Below, one piece after another: positions 54,653-62,823 of a stretch of DNA of 64,000 nt. The notes beneath the pieces were generated by a model. That model was not told the origin of the DNA and did not search any database. It worked only from the letters and a program-made list of their open reading frames with translations. The position numbers and the translations under genes were made by a program. The stretch covers positions 248,001 through 312,000 of the forward strand of contig JALHRQ010000001.1 of the NCBI GenBank assembly GCA_022841375.1. Direction: 5' to 3'. The stretch is from Burkholderiales bacterium. GTDB taxonomy: Bacteria > Pseudomonadota > Gammaproteobacteria > Burkholderiales > SG8-41. Numbering within the stretch: position 1 is the first letter of the stretch; the number at the start of each line of letters is the position of its first letter.

Positions 54653-54798
54653 TGGAATTACCTCTTCTCTGCTGCTTCATTTAATGCGTCATCAAGGATG
54701 CGCAAAACACTGAAACTGCCTGCGTCGGGAGTCCGACAAGATAGCGGATGCCCCTTCCGCGGCGCAAGTAGCTTCAGCGCCCAGTCACCCAATCCCGC

Positions 54799-55860
54799 TC
54801 AAAAAGGCAGCATGTCCTTGAGGCCGGTATCGCGCGCAATGGATGCCAGGCTCTGCAGCGTGTCCTCTGGCAACAGCAGGCCGTCGCGGCGGTTTGCCCT
54901 GTCGTTGTTGGCTTCAATCTCGCCGGGATAAAACACCTCATCGCTACCCTGCGCCAGCGGCACCGATTTTAATTCGGCGATGTACTGCTCCATGCGCGCA
55001 TTGAATTGCGCCAAGGGCTGCAGCGCTTCGATGTTGACGGCAATCATGAAGTGGCCGCAGTTGCTCTTTTCGGCGGTCTTGTACGGACTGTGTACGCCCG
55101 ACAGGAACCCGCTGCCGGTGAGCACGCCGGACAGCACATCGACCATCATTGCAATCGCATAACCCTTGTGTCCGGCCATCGGCAGCACGATACCTTCAAT
55201 CGCCGCCTGCGGATCGGTGGTCGGCGCACCATCCTTGTCAATCGCCCAGCCTTCCGGGATCGGCTGGCGCTGGTTGTGCGCCAGATAGATCTTGCCCCGC
55301 GCCACACCGGTATTGGCCATGTCCATCAGGAACGGCGGATGTTTGCCGGCGGGTGTGGCGACCGACCAGGGATTGGTGCCGATGATTTTCTTGCGACCGC
55401 CCCACGGCGCCATCGCCGGCCCGCCGTTGGTGGTCAGCAGCATCACACAACCCTCCAGCGCACCGAGCCGGGTGTAATACATGCAGGTGCCGAAATGATT
55501 CGACATGCGCACGCCAACCGCCGCGATGCCATGCTGTTTGGCGCGCTTCACCGCCTCGCGGGTCGCCAGCAAGGTCAGCACATGACCGACGCCGTCGTGC
55601 CCGTCGATCACCGCCATCGCACCGGCATCGACCACAAATTCGGGTTTGGTCACTGCATCCATGACCTTGTTTTGCAAGCGCTCCAGATACCAGCCCAGGC
55701 GCAGCACGCCATGCGACTGGTGCCCCCACAGGTCGGCCTGCACCAGCGTATCGGCAAGAAGGCGCGCATCGGCTTCCGGCATGCCGGCACCGGCATAAAC
55801 CGCAGTGGCAAATTCGTTCAGACGTGCAGCATCGACGCGCGCGTTCCCGGTCGAATTCAC
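54799..55860 (-). CDS. Malate/L-lactate dehydrogenase family (Ldh type 2) oxidoreductase
   Basis: 353 residues. The type-2 family fold is recognised from LWGHQSHGVLRLGWYLERL, VGVRMSNHFGTCMYYT (substrate His), and GTNPWSVATPAGKHPPFLMD for NAD(P) binding. Members reduce or oxidise 2-hydroxy acids such as malate, sulfolactate or ureidoglycolate with NAD(P). The ATG is 2 bases after the enoyl-CoA hydratase stop and the gene precedes the dehydratase by 146 bases, so it belongs to the same catabolic operon. Specificity unknown. Confidence 0.88.
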   Translation of the reverse strand: MNSTGNARVDAARLNEFATAVYAGAGMPEADARLLADTLVQADLWGHQSHGVLRLGWYLERLQNKVMDAVTKPEFVVDAGAMAVIDGHDGVGHVLTLLATREAVKRAKQHGIAAVGVRMSNHFGTCMYYTRLGALEGCVMLLTTNGGPAMAPWGGRKKIIGTNPWSVATPAGKHPPFLMDMANTGVARGKIYLAHNQRQPIPEGWAIDKDGAPTTDPQAAIEGIVLPMAGHKGYAIAMMVDVLSGVLTGSGFLSGVHSPYKTAEKSNCGHFMIAVNIEALQPLAQFNARMEQYIAELKSVPLAQGSDEVFYPGEIEANNDRANRRDGLLLPEDTLQSLASIARDTGLKDMLPF

Positions 55861-55862
55861 TT

Positions 55863-56651
55863 TCAGTTGCCCTTGAATTGGGGCGGACGCTTCTCGATGA
55901 AAGCGCGCAGCGCCTCCTTGGTGTCTTCGGTGCCGCGCAGCTTGTTGTTCATCGTGTTCTGCAGTTCCAGCTGCTGCTCGACGTCCTGCTCCCAGGCGCG
56001 CCGCAACGCAACCTTGGTCATCTGCACCGCGATCGGCGCCTTGCTGTTCAGTTTGCGTGCGAGCGCCATGGCTTCATCCATCAATTTGTCGTGCGCCACG
56101 ACCTTCGTTGCCAGCCCCCAGGCCAGCGCCTGCTGCGCGTCGAACGGCTCACCCAGCAGGCAAATCTCGGCAGCCCGGGCATGTCCCACCAGCCTCGGCA
56201 AATACCAGGTCGCCGTCTCCCCCATCAGGCCGCGCTCGACAAAATTGACGCCGAAATTGGCCTGCTCGCTGAGAATGCGGAAGTCGGCAGCAAACGCCAT
56301 ATTGCAGCCGGCGCCGCGGGTGACGCCGTTGACTGCGGCAATCACCGGCTTGTTGATCTGGCTGAAACCGATTGCGTAGTAATACTTCATGTCGAACAGC
56401 GGTTGCGGTGCGGTGCCGCCACCACCCGTCTTTTCGGCTTCGTGACGCGCCTTCAGATCAGCGCCCGAACAAAAACCACGACCGTTGCCGGTGGCAATGA
56501 TGGTCCATACGTCCGGGTCGGCTTCAGCGGCACGCAGCACCTGCTCTATTTCGTTGCGCATCACGTTGTCGATGGCGTTCAGCCGCTCGGGCCGGTTGAG
56601 TCTGAGGATGCCGACGTGGTCACACAATTCCCATTGAATGGCTTGATACAT
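55863..56651 (-). CDS. Enoyl-CoA hydratase/isomerase family protein
   Basis: 262 residues from the ATG at 56651, behind AAGGA; the open frame extends to 56858 but only crotonase sequence starts here. Crotonase landmarks: GRGFCSGADLKARHE for the CoA/oxyanion hole and AAVNGVTRGAGCNMAFAADF for the second hole. The residue after the second hole is not the classical Glu pair of simple enoyl-CoA hydratases by eye, so isomerase or other crotonase chemistry is possible. First gene of the four-gene minus-strand operon. Confidence 0.85.
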   Translation of the reverse strand: MYQAIQWELCDHVGILRLNRPERLNAIDNVMRNEIEQVLRAAEADPDVWTIIATGNGRGFCSGADLKARHEAEKTGGGGTAPQPLFDMKYYYAIGFSQINKPVIAAVNGVTRGAGCNMAFAADFRILSEQANFGVNFVERGLMGETATWYLPRLVGHARAAEICLLGEPFDAQQALAWGLATKVVAHDKLMDEAMALARKLNSKAPIAVQMTKVALRRAWEQDVEQQLELQNTMNNKLRGTEDTKEALRAFIEKRPPQFKGN

Positions 56652-56983
56652 GAAATTGTCCTTCCCCTGCGCTATATTGGAAATTTTAATTAACTGCCTG
56701 GATTTTGATACTTGGATTTTTCGTTCGGCGTTGCACGATGTGCAAGCCCGTCCCGTTTCGACCCCGGAGAATAACTTAAGCGAATTGTCAAGGCCGACAG
56801 AATACCGTGCCAGACGCAACCGGCCTAGCAGAACGGACGCAAAAACAATATGTTGCAAACTTTGATTAAAGTCAAATCATCGGGCTTTTCAGCGCCACTT
56901 TGCAAGCGCATACTGCACGCCAAATTGCTTTCACAAAAACATTGGCGCCCAGTCAGCGCCGCTGACAGAAAGGTCAAGAAGAC
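56652..56983. promoter_or_regulatory. Divergent promoter region of the crotonase operon and nrdJ
   Basis: 332 bases without a gene. The left part is AT-rich (ATTTTAATTAA) and probably carries the crotonase operon promoter. The right part has an FNR-type box at 56862-56875 and a 108-base leader before the nrdJ start. I see no B12 riboswitch (no B12-box-like consensus) and no pair of NrdR boxes. Confidence 0.5.
56862..56875 (+). promoter_or_regulatory. FNR/ANR-type operator upstream of nrdJ
   Basis: TTGATTAAAGTCAA matches the dyad consensus TTGAT-N4-ATCAA at nine of ten positions. It lies 108 bases before the nrdJ start. An FNR-type activator would raise nrdJ transcription when oxygen is low. 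Confidence 0.55.
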
Positions 56984-59854
56984 ATGAATGAATCCGCCCT
57001 CGGCGCCGCCAGCGCCGTCGCACTCTCCGAGCAGGAAATCAGCCGCGACACCCTCCTCGAGAAATACGCCAAGGGCAAGGAAACCAGCATCACCGATGTG
57101 CGACGACGAGTCGCCCGCGCGCTCGCCCTGGTAGAGGCCGAAGACCAGCGCGCCCTCTGGGAAAAACGCTTTTTGCAGGCCCAGGAAGAAGGATTCATCC
57201 CCGCCGGCCGCATCAACTCCGCCGCCGGCGTGCAGCTCGCGGCCACGCTGATCAACTGTTTTGTACAACCGGTCGGTGATTCGATCTCGGAAACGGTTGA
57301 TGGCCGACCCGGCATCTACATCGCATTGCAGGAAGCCGCTGAAACCATGCGTCGCGGCGGCGGCGTCGGTTACGACTTCTCTTCGATTCGTCCCAAAGGT
57401 GCTGAGGTCAAAGGCACCCAGTCCAACGCCAGCGGCCCGGTGTCGTACATGCGCGTATTCGACCGCTCGTGCGAAACCGTTGAATCCGCCGGCTCGCGCC
57501 GCGGTGCGCAAATGGCTGTGCTGCGCTGCGACCACCCTGATGTTGAAGAATTCATCCACGCCAAGGACAAGGGCGACCTCACCAACTTCAACATTTCCGT
57601 CGGCGTCACCGACATTTTCATGGAAGCCGTGGAAAAAAACGGTGACGTTGAACTGGTGCACCGCTCCAAACCCAATGCCAAGCAAATGGCCAAGGGTTCG
57701 TATCAGCGCGAGGACGGCCTTTGGGTTTATCGCAAAGTGCCGGCGCGTGATCTGTGGGAACAGGTCATGCACTCGACCTACGACCACGCCGAGCCCGGCA
57801 TCCTGTTCATCGACCGCATGAACAAGGACAACAATCTCAATTACTGCGAAACCATCGAGGCCACCAATCCCTGTGCCGAACAACCGCTGCCGCCCTATGG
57901 CTGCTGCTGTCTGGGTTCAATCGACCTGACCAAATTCGTCAAGCAGCCATTCGCCGAAAACACCAGCTTCAATTTCGAACACTTCGGCCGCGTCGTTGCT
58001 GTCGCCACGCGCATGCTCGACAACGTGCTCGATGTCACTGCCTGGCCGCTGAAGCAGCAACAGGAAGAAGCCGCGAACAAGCGCCGCGTCGGTTTGGGTT
58101 TTACCGGACTCGGCGACGCGCTGATCATGCTGCGCCTGCGCTACGACACGCCCGAAGCCCGGCAGATGGCGGCAAAGATCTCCGAAGCAATGCGCGACGC
58201 CTCTTACCGCGCCTCTGCCGACCTCGCCCGTGAAAAAGGTGCGTTCCCGCTGTTCAATGCCGACCTGTACCTCAGCGGCACCAGCTTCGCCGCGCGCCTG
58301 CCCGACGACATCAAGCAGATCATCCGCAAGCAAGGCATCCGCAACAGCCACCTGCTGTCGATCGCCCCCACCGGCACGATCAGCCTGTCGTTTGCCGACA
58401 ATGCATCGAACGGCATCGAACCGCCTTTTTCCTGGACCTACACCCGTAAAAAGCGCATGCCTGACAACACCATGCGCGAATTCGCGGTTGAAGACCACGC
58501 GTGGCGCCGTTACAAGGCCGAAGGCGGCAACACCGAGAAACTGCCGCCGTGGTTTGTCACCGCGCTGGAAATTTCGGCGCGCGCGCACGAGGAAATGGTC
58601 GCAGCCGTCGCTCCCTTCGTCGACACCAGCATTTCCAAGACCGTCAACGTGCCTGAAGACTATCCGTACGCAGAATTCCAGGATCTCTACTTCCGCGCCT
58701 GGAAATCGGGGCTGAAGGGACTCGCCACTTATCGCCCGAACAGCATCCTCGGTTCGGTGCTGTCGGTGGAACCGACCAGCAAGGAAAAAGCGCCCCAGGA
58801 TTTCCGCGCTGACGACGTCAACCGCCGCATCCAGATCCAGTCGCTGCCGGCTCCGGTGCTGGCCAGCCTGCGCTGGCCCGGCCGCCCGTCGATGACCGCG
58901 GGCAATCCGGCGTGGACCTACATGATCGAACATCCCCACGGTGCCTTCGCGGTGTTTGTCGGCCACGTTGAAAACGAACACAACCATGCCTTCGAAGTCT
59001 GGGTCAACGGCAGCGAACAGCCGCGCGGCCTCGGCGCCGTCGCCAAGACGCTGTCGATGGACATGCGCGCCGACGATCCGGGCTGGCTCAAGCTCAAGCT
59101 CGATTCACTGGCCCGCGCCGGCGGCGATGAACCCTTCGACATGACCTTCCCGCCGCTGGGCGAAGTCAAACGCATGCCTTCAGTGGTCGCTGCCTTCGCC
59201 CAGGTTGTGCGCTGGCGTGCCGATCAACTCGGTGCACTGACTTCCCCCGGCGAAGCACTGTTCGGCCAGTCTGCCACGCCGGTACTCGACGCGATGTTTG
59301 CACCGAAGGAACCCAAAACCGGCACCGACGGCACGATGTCATGGACCGTCGATGTACTGAACCCGCGCACCGGTGATGATTTTGTTCTGGGCATCAAGGA
59401 AATCACCCTCCCCGACGGCGTCACCCGCCCGTACTCGATGTGGCTTGCCGGCGAATACCCGCGCGCACTCGACGGCCTGTGCAAGATCCTCTCGCTCGAC
59501 ATGCGCGTGATGGATCCGGCCTGGATCGGCATGAAGCTGAAGAAATTGCTCGAGTTCCCGGAACCGCTGGGCGACTTCATGGCCTTCGTACCCGGTGAAC
59601 GCAAGCAGGCCACCTACCCGTCGACGGTGGCCTATGTTGCGAGCCTGATCCTGCACCGCTACGCGATGCTCGGCATCCTCGACGCAAACGGCGCGCCGCT
59701 GACGCAGATGGGCATCCTTGAAGCCCCGGAACGCAGCACTGAACCCAAAGTCATGAAAGGTTCACGCTGCCCCGAGTGCGGCAATTCAACGCTGATCCGC
59801 AAGGACGGCTGTGATTACTGCACGGCCTGCGGATTCACCGGCACCTGCGGTTAA
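56984..59854 (+). CDS. nrdJ: Class II (adenosylcobalamin-dependent) ribonucleoside-diphosphate reductase
   Basis: 956 residues, the usual size of long NrdJ. It reduces ribonucleotides to deoxyribonucleotides with a B12-generated thiyl radical and does not need oxygen. The catalytic parts include the Cys of [13 protein letters not shown], the [10 protein letters not shown] finger loop and the C-terminal redox Cys set in CPECGN and [13 protein letters not shown]. The TSCPD-type region and further C-terminal repeats (two similar blocks at about 640-740 and 780-880, each with AxxLSLDMR-like ends) match the family's extension. A terminator follows. Confidence 0.93.
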   Translation: MNESALGAASAVALSEQEISRDTLLEKYAKGKETSITDVRRRVARALALVEAEDQRALWEKRFLQAQEEGFIPAGRINSAAGVQLAATLINCFVQPVGDSISETVDGRPGIYIALQEAAETMRRGGGVGYDFSSIRPKGAEVKGTQSNASGPVSYMRVFDRSCETVESAGSRRGAQMAVLRCDHPDVEEFIHAKDKGDLTNFNISVGVTDIFMEAVEKNGDVELVHRSKPNAKQMAKGSYQREDGLWVYRKVPARDLWEQVMHSTYDHAEPGILFIDRMNKDNNLNYCETIEATNPCAEQPLPPYGCCCLGSIDLTKFVKQPFAENTSFNFEHFGRVVAVATRMLDNVLDVTAWPLKQQQEEAANKRRVGLGFTGLGDALIMLRLRYDTPEARQMAAKISEAMRDASYRASADLAREKGAFPLFNADLYLSGTSFAARLPDDIKQIIRKQGIRNSHLLSIAPTGTISLSFADNASNGIEPPFSWTYTRKKRMPDNTMREFAVEDHAWRRYKAEGGNTEKLPPWFVTALEISARAHEEMVAAVAPFVDTSISKTVNVPEDYPYAEFQDLYFRAWKSGLKGLATYRPNSILGSVLSVEPTSKEKAPQDFRADDVNRRIQIQSLPAPVLASLRWPGRPSMTAGNPAWTYMIEHPHGAFAVFVGHVENEHNHAFEVWVNGSEQPRGLGAVAKTLSMDMRADDPGWLKLKLDSLARAGGDEPFDMTFPPLGEVKRMPSVVAAFAQVVRWRADQLGALTSPGEALFGQSATPVLDAMFAPKEPKTGTDGTMSWTVDVLNPRTGDDFVLGIKEITLPDGVTRPYSMWLAGEYPRALDGLCKILSLDMRVMDPAWIGMKLKKLLEFPEPLGDFMAFVPGERKQATYPSTVAYVASLILHRYAMLGILDANGAPLTQMGILEAPERSTEPKVMKGSRCPECGNSTLIRKDGCDYCTACGFTGTCG

Positions 59855-59867
59855 ATAACTCTGACCC

Positions 59868-59903
59868 CAAAACAACGGCCGGGATATCCCGGCCGTTGTT
59901 ATT
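59868..59903. terminator. Bidirectional terminator between nrdJ and the RDD gene
   Basis: AACAACGGCCGGGA / TCCCGGCCGTTGTT, a perfect 14-base inverted repeat (59871-59884 and 59887-59900), with A/T-rich flanks on both sides. It serves the plus-strand nrdJ and the convergent minus-strand RDD gene. Confidence 0.85.
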
Positions 59904-59949
59904 TCAACTGCACTGCAATGAAGCTATCGCGCTGGTATGGATGACGCAC

Positions 59950-61884
59950 CTAGCGCGCGCCGGCCTTGCGCAACTGGTCGACGGTCTTGTTATCGCGACT
60001 GCGCTGGGCATGACTCAGCACCGAGCCGTCGCGTCCGATGCGATTGGGATCGGCGCCGTTGTTCAGCAGCAGTTGGACCATCGCGATATCCCCGTTTTCG
60101 GCGGCAATCATCAGCGGCGTGGTGCCGGTCGAATCGGCGCGATCGACCCAGATGCCGGCCGCCATGGCCTCGGCCGCCCCTGCGTGGTCGCGGTTGAGCA
60201 CCGCGCTCATCACGTCGTTGTACTTCGGGGCAGGCGCAGCCGGCGCTACAGCAACCACTGGCGCAGGACTTGCCGCCTGGGGAACAGGCGCAGGCCGGCG
60301 TAGCGCAGTCTTGCGCTCCGCCTTCGGTGCTTCGACTGCGGCTGATGCCACCACGGGCGCAGGGGCTGCAGGAGCAACAACACTCTGTGCAGCAGCCTTG
60401 GCCGGAGCGGGTGGCGGCGTTGCAGCCGCAGGAGCGGCGGCAAGCGCTGCCGGTTTGTCTGCGCCAGCAACGGCGACGGGCGCGCTGGCGACGGCGGCTG
60501 CAGTTCCGCCGCGGGTCACCGTAAATGGATAGTCGCGCTTCAACAATTCCATAGCGGCAAAAAGCTCGACCCGCGCCACCGGCGCACCAAAACTGTAGGT
60601 GTAAAGACTTCCGCCCTTCGCAGTGCTGCGGACCGGCACTTCAACACCCTGCGCATCGTAACCGGTGGCCCCCAGAAAATTGTCGGGATTGCCGGAAACG
60701 GCGAGCGACACCTTGTCCCCTTCAAACGATTTCACCGTGGCCTTGATCGGGCCCACCGGCAGTTCTTTGCCGACATCGGCAGACTTCGCCGTGGCTTGCT
60801 GGATGTTAACCGGCAGTTCCAGGTGCAGCACGCCCTCGACCTTTTGCACATCCGGCTTTGCCGTTCCTTTGGTGACGCGCACGCTGCGCGTCCCTGAGAG
60901 GTGCGGCACGCCGGTCTTGTCCGGCGACAGATTGACGTTGAGGAAACTGGCTTTCTCAAACGAGCTGCCACTGTCGTAATGATCGATGCCTTTTGCATCA
61001 AGCACCCGATCAATGGTGACGCTGACCCGCCCGCGCTCCAGACCCGGCAGGGGAGGCATCAGCACCCGCAGCCAGAAACTGTCGCTGAACTGGGTATCGA
61101 GATGGACAATCCCGGCACCGGCACGCGCGCTGGATGGTTTGTCGATGCCCGACAAGGGCGTGGCGAGCAGCTTGTCGATTTCCGGTGAACCGGCGGCGAC
61201 CGGCGCCGGCGTGGATTTCTGCGGCGCCGGAGTTGCGGCCGGCTTTGGCGGCGGCGCGCTTTTCGGCATTTCCCTGGCGACCTTGTCGTGATGCGCCGCA
61301 GTTCCCTGCATTTCGTCCATCGCCTGCGGCAAATAGATTTCGGTGACGTAGTAATAAGCACCATAACCCGCGATCGCCAAAGCAACGATGGTCGCAGCCA
61401 CTGCCTTCAGCAAGTTCGACGGCCCGGTACGCACCACCAGGCAACCGGCCATCATGTCGTGCAGCCCCTGCTTGCGGGCGGTAAAGGCCGCCAGCAGGAA
61501 ACCGACCATCAGGATCAGCGAAGAAAGGATCTTGGCCAGGTTGCGCAGCAGTGACTTTACAAACGAGGTGCGATCGCCTTGGAGATCGGTCACCTGCAGC
61601 CCCATCAGGCTCTTGCCGAAGGTCGCCTGCCGCGCCGAACTTTCCATCATCGGCCAGTACAGCAACTGCAGAATGAAAAACGCGATGTTGCCGATCAGCA
61701 CGCCGGTGGCGCCCATGGCCATGAACAGAACGACCATCAGCACCACGCCGATCACGGTGATGATCGCGGAATCCAACATCACCGCAATGAACCGCGCCCA
61801 GAATCCGCCGTATACAACACCCCCGGCACCCGCAGTTGCAGATTCCGCGGGCATTTCCACCATCACTTTATGATTGCCGAACAT
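59950..61884 (-). CDS. RDD-family membrane protein fused to a Pro/Ala linker and C-terminal ankyrin repeats
   Basis: 644 residues. An N-terminal RDD domain (about 20-150) has the initial Arg/Asp (FWARFIAVMLDS) and further Arg-containing helices, with a predicted fourth membrane helix at about 158-175 (AVAATIVALAIAGYGAYYYV). An alpha/beta-poor central domain (about 250-470) contains VHLDTQFSDSFWLRVLMPPL and similar beta-like sequence. A long Ala/Pro/Val-rich linker (about 475-575) leads to two ankyrin-type repeats (TGTTPLMIAAENGDIAMVQL; LLNNGADPNRIGRDG). I know no characterised protein with this set. The ankyrin end is on the same side of the membrane as the central domain if the helices are counted correctly. 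Function unknown. Confidence 0.8.
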   Translation of the reverse strand: MFGNHKVMVEMPAESATAGAGGVVYGGFWARFIAVMLDSAIITVIGVVLMVVLFMAMGATGVLIGNIAFFILQLLYWPMMESSARQATFGKSLMGLQVTDLQGDRTSFVKSLLRNLAKILSSLILMVGFLLAAFTARKQGLHDMMAGCLVVRTGPSNLLKAVAATIVALAIAGYGAYYYVTEIYLPQAMDEMQGTAAHHDKVAREMPKSAPPPKPAATPAPQKSTPAPVAAGSPEIDKLLATPLSGIDKPSSARAGAGIVHLDTQFSDSFWLRVLMPPLPGLERGRVSVTIDRVLDAKGIDHYDSGSSFEKASFLNVNLSPDKTGVPHLSGTRSVRVTKGTAKPDVQKVEGVLHLELPVNIQQATAKSADVGKELPVGPIKATVKSFEGDKVSLAVSGNPDNFLGATGYDAQGVEVPVRSTAKGGSLYTYSFGAPVARVELFAAMELLKRDYPFTVTRGGTAAAVASAPVAVAGADKPAALAAAPAAATPPPAPAKAAAQSVVAPAAPAPVVASAAVEAPKAERKTALRRPAPVPQAASPAPVVAVAPAAPAPKYNDVMSAVLNRDHAGAAEAMAAGIWVDRADSTGTTPLMIAAENGDIAMVQLLLNNGADPNRIGRDGSVLSHAQRSRDNKTVDQLRKAGAR

Positions 61885-62003
61885 GGTTGCACCCTCCCCT
61901 TTAGAGTTACAACACCGACTTCAATACGACAGAGCGCAGCCTACACCCTCCTATTAGTCGCGGACAACAAACGATGGGGGCAAAAGATTGCCGTGAAAAC
62001 GCG

Positions 62004-62033
62004 TTGACGCTGCGCGTAGCCGCCTTTTAACAT
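62004..62033 (+). promoter_or_regulatory. Possible sigma-70 promoter of the RraA-like gene
   Basis: TTGACG (62004-62009) and TAACAT (62028-62033) with 18 bases between them; the start codon is at 62056, behind a strong GGAGGAG. The -10 matches the consensus in four of six positions. Confidence 0.4.
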
Positions 62034-62055
62034 GACCCGCTATACCGGAGGAGCA

Positions 62056-62796
62056 ATGACTGCAAAAACAACCAAAACCACCCTCGGCAAACTGCCGCGC
62101 GACGCCATCCGCATGTTGGAACTGCCGCGCGTCGCGCCTGAAATCATTGAAGGCTTTCGCAATCTGGTTGATCTTACCGGCACGCTGTCCGACGCCTGTG
62201 ATGAATTGGGCCTGGTAGCGATCATTCCCGGTTATGTGCTGCCGCCGGTCAATCTCTGCAAACGTATCGTCGGCCCGGCGCTGACCGTGCGCAACATCGC
62301 GCATGCCACGCAGATCCACAAAGCCGCCACCGACAAGACCAGTGGCCAGGGTGAAACCGAAGCGCACAACCTCGCCGAACCCGGCGATGTTCTGGTCATT
62401 GAAGGCGTGATGGGCTGCTCCAACATGGGCGGCCAGTCGGCGACCATCGCCAAACGTCAGGGCTTCATCGGCGCCATCGTCGATGCCACGGTGCGCGACC
62501 CCGACCAATACCGCGGCATGGACTGGCCGGTGTGGTGCAAGGGTTTCACGCCGATCACCGGCAAATGGCGCATGCAAACGGTTGAAGTCAATGGCACCGT
62601 GCAGATTTGCGGCATTCAGGTCAAACCCGGCGACATCATCTGTGCCGATGATGCCGGTGTTGCGGTGATTCCGCACGAAAAAGCGGCGCAGGTGCTGGAA
62701 GCCGCGCGTAAGATCGATGCCGGCGATACCAAACGCAAAACCGACATTGATGCCGGCGCCAGCGTCGCCGATTTGATTACCAAAAAATACAAGTAA
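62056..62796 (+). CDS. RraA-family protein (possible aldolase/decarboxylase)
   Basis: 246 residues from the ATG at 62056 behind GGAGGAG; an upstream in-frame ATG at 62032 lacks such a site. RraA/HMG-aldolase-type features: TLSDACDEL near the N-terminus, GPALTVRN, and GAIVDATVRDPDQYRGM, containing the Arg/Asp pair used for substrate and metal binding in 4-hydroxy-4-methyl-2-oxoglutarate aldolases. Members with this set can cleave or decarboxylate 2-oxo acids; others only inhibit RNase E. The gene leads a probable operon with a sulfatase 27 bases on. Confidence 0.82.
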   Translation: MTAKTTKTTLGKLPRDAIRMLELPRVAPEIIEGFRNLVDLTGTLSDACDELGLVAIIPGYVLPPVNLCKRIVGPALTVRNIAHATQIHKAATDKTSGQGETEAHNLAEPGDVLVIEGVMGCSNMGGQSATIAKRQGFIGAIVDATVRDPDQYRGMDWPVWCKGFTPITGKWRMQTVEVNGTVQICGIQVKPGDIICADDAGVAVIPHEKAAQVLEAARKIDAGDTKRKTDIDAGASVADLITKKYK

Positions 62797-62823
62797 ACAA
62801 AACACGCAATACGGAGGAGAACC

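Noticed and set aside
59855-59868. AACTCTGACCCC motif after nrdJ, similar to sequence seen near REP-type elements, and a loose GGGGTCAGG at 46439
   Set aside because: Only single short half-sites, with no paired copy or transposase nearby.
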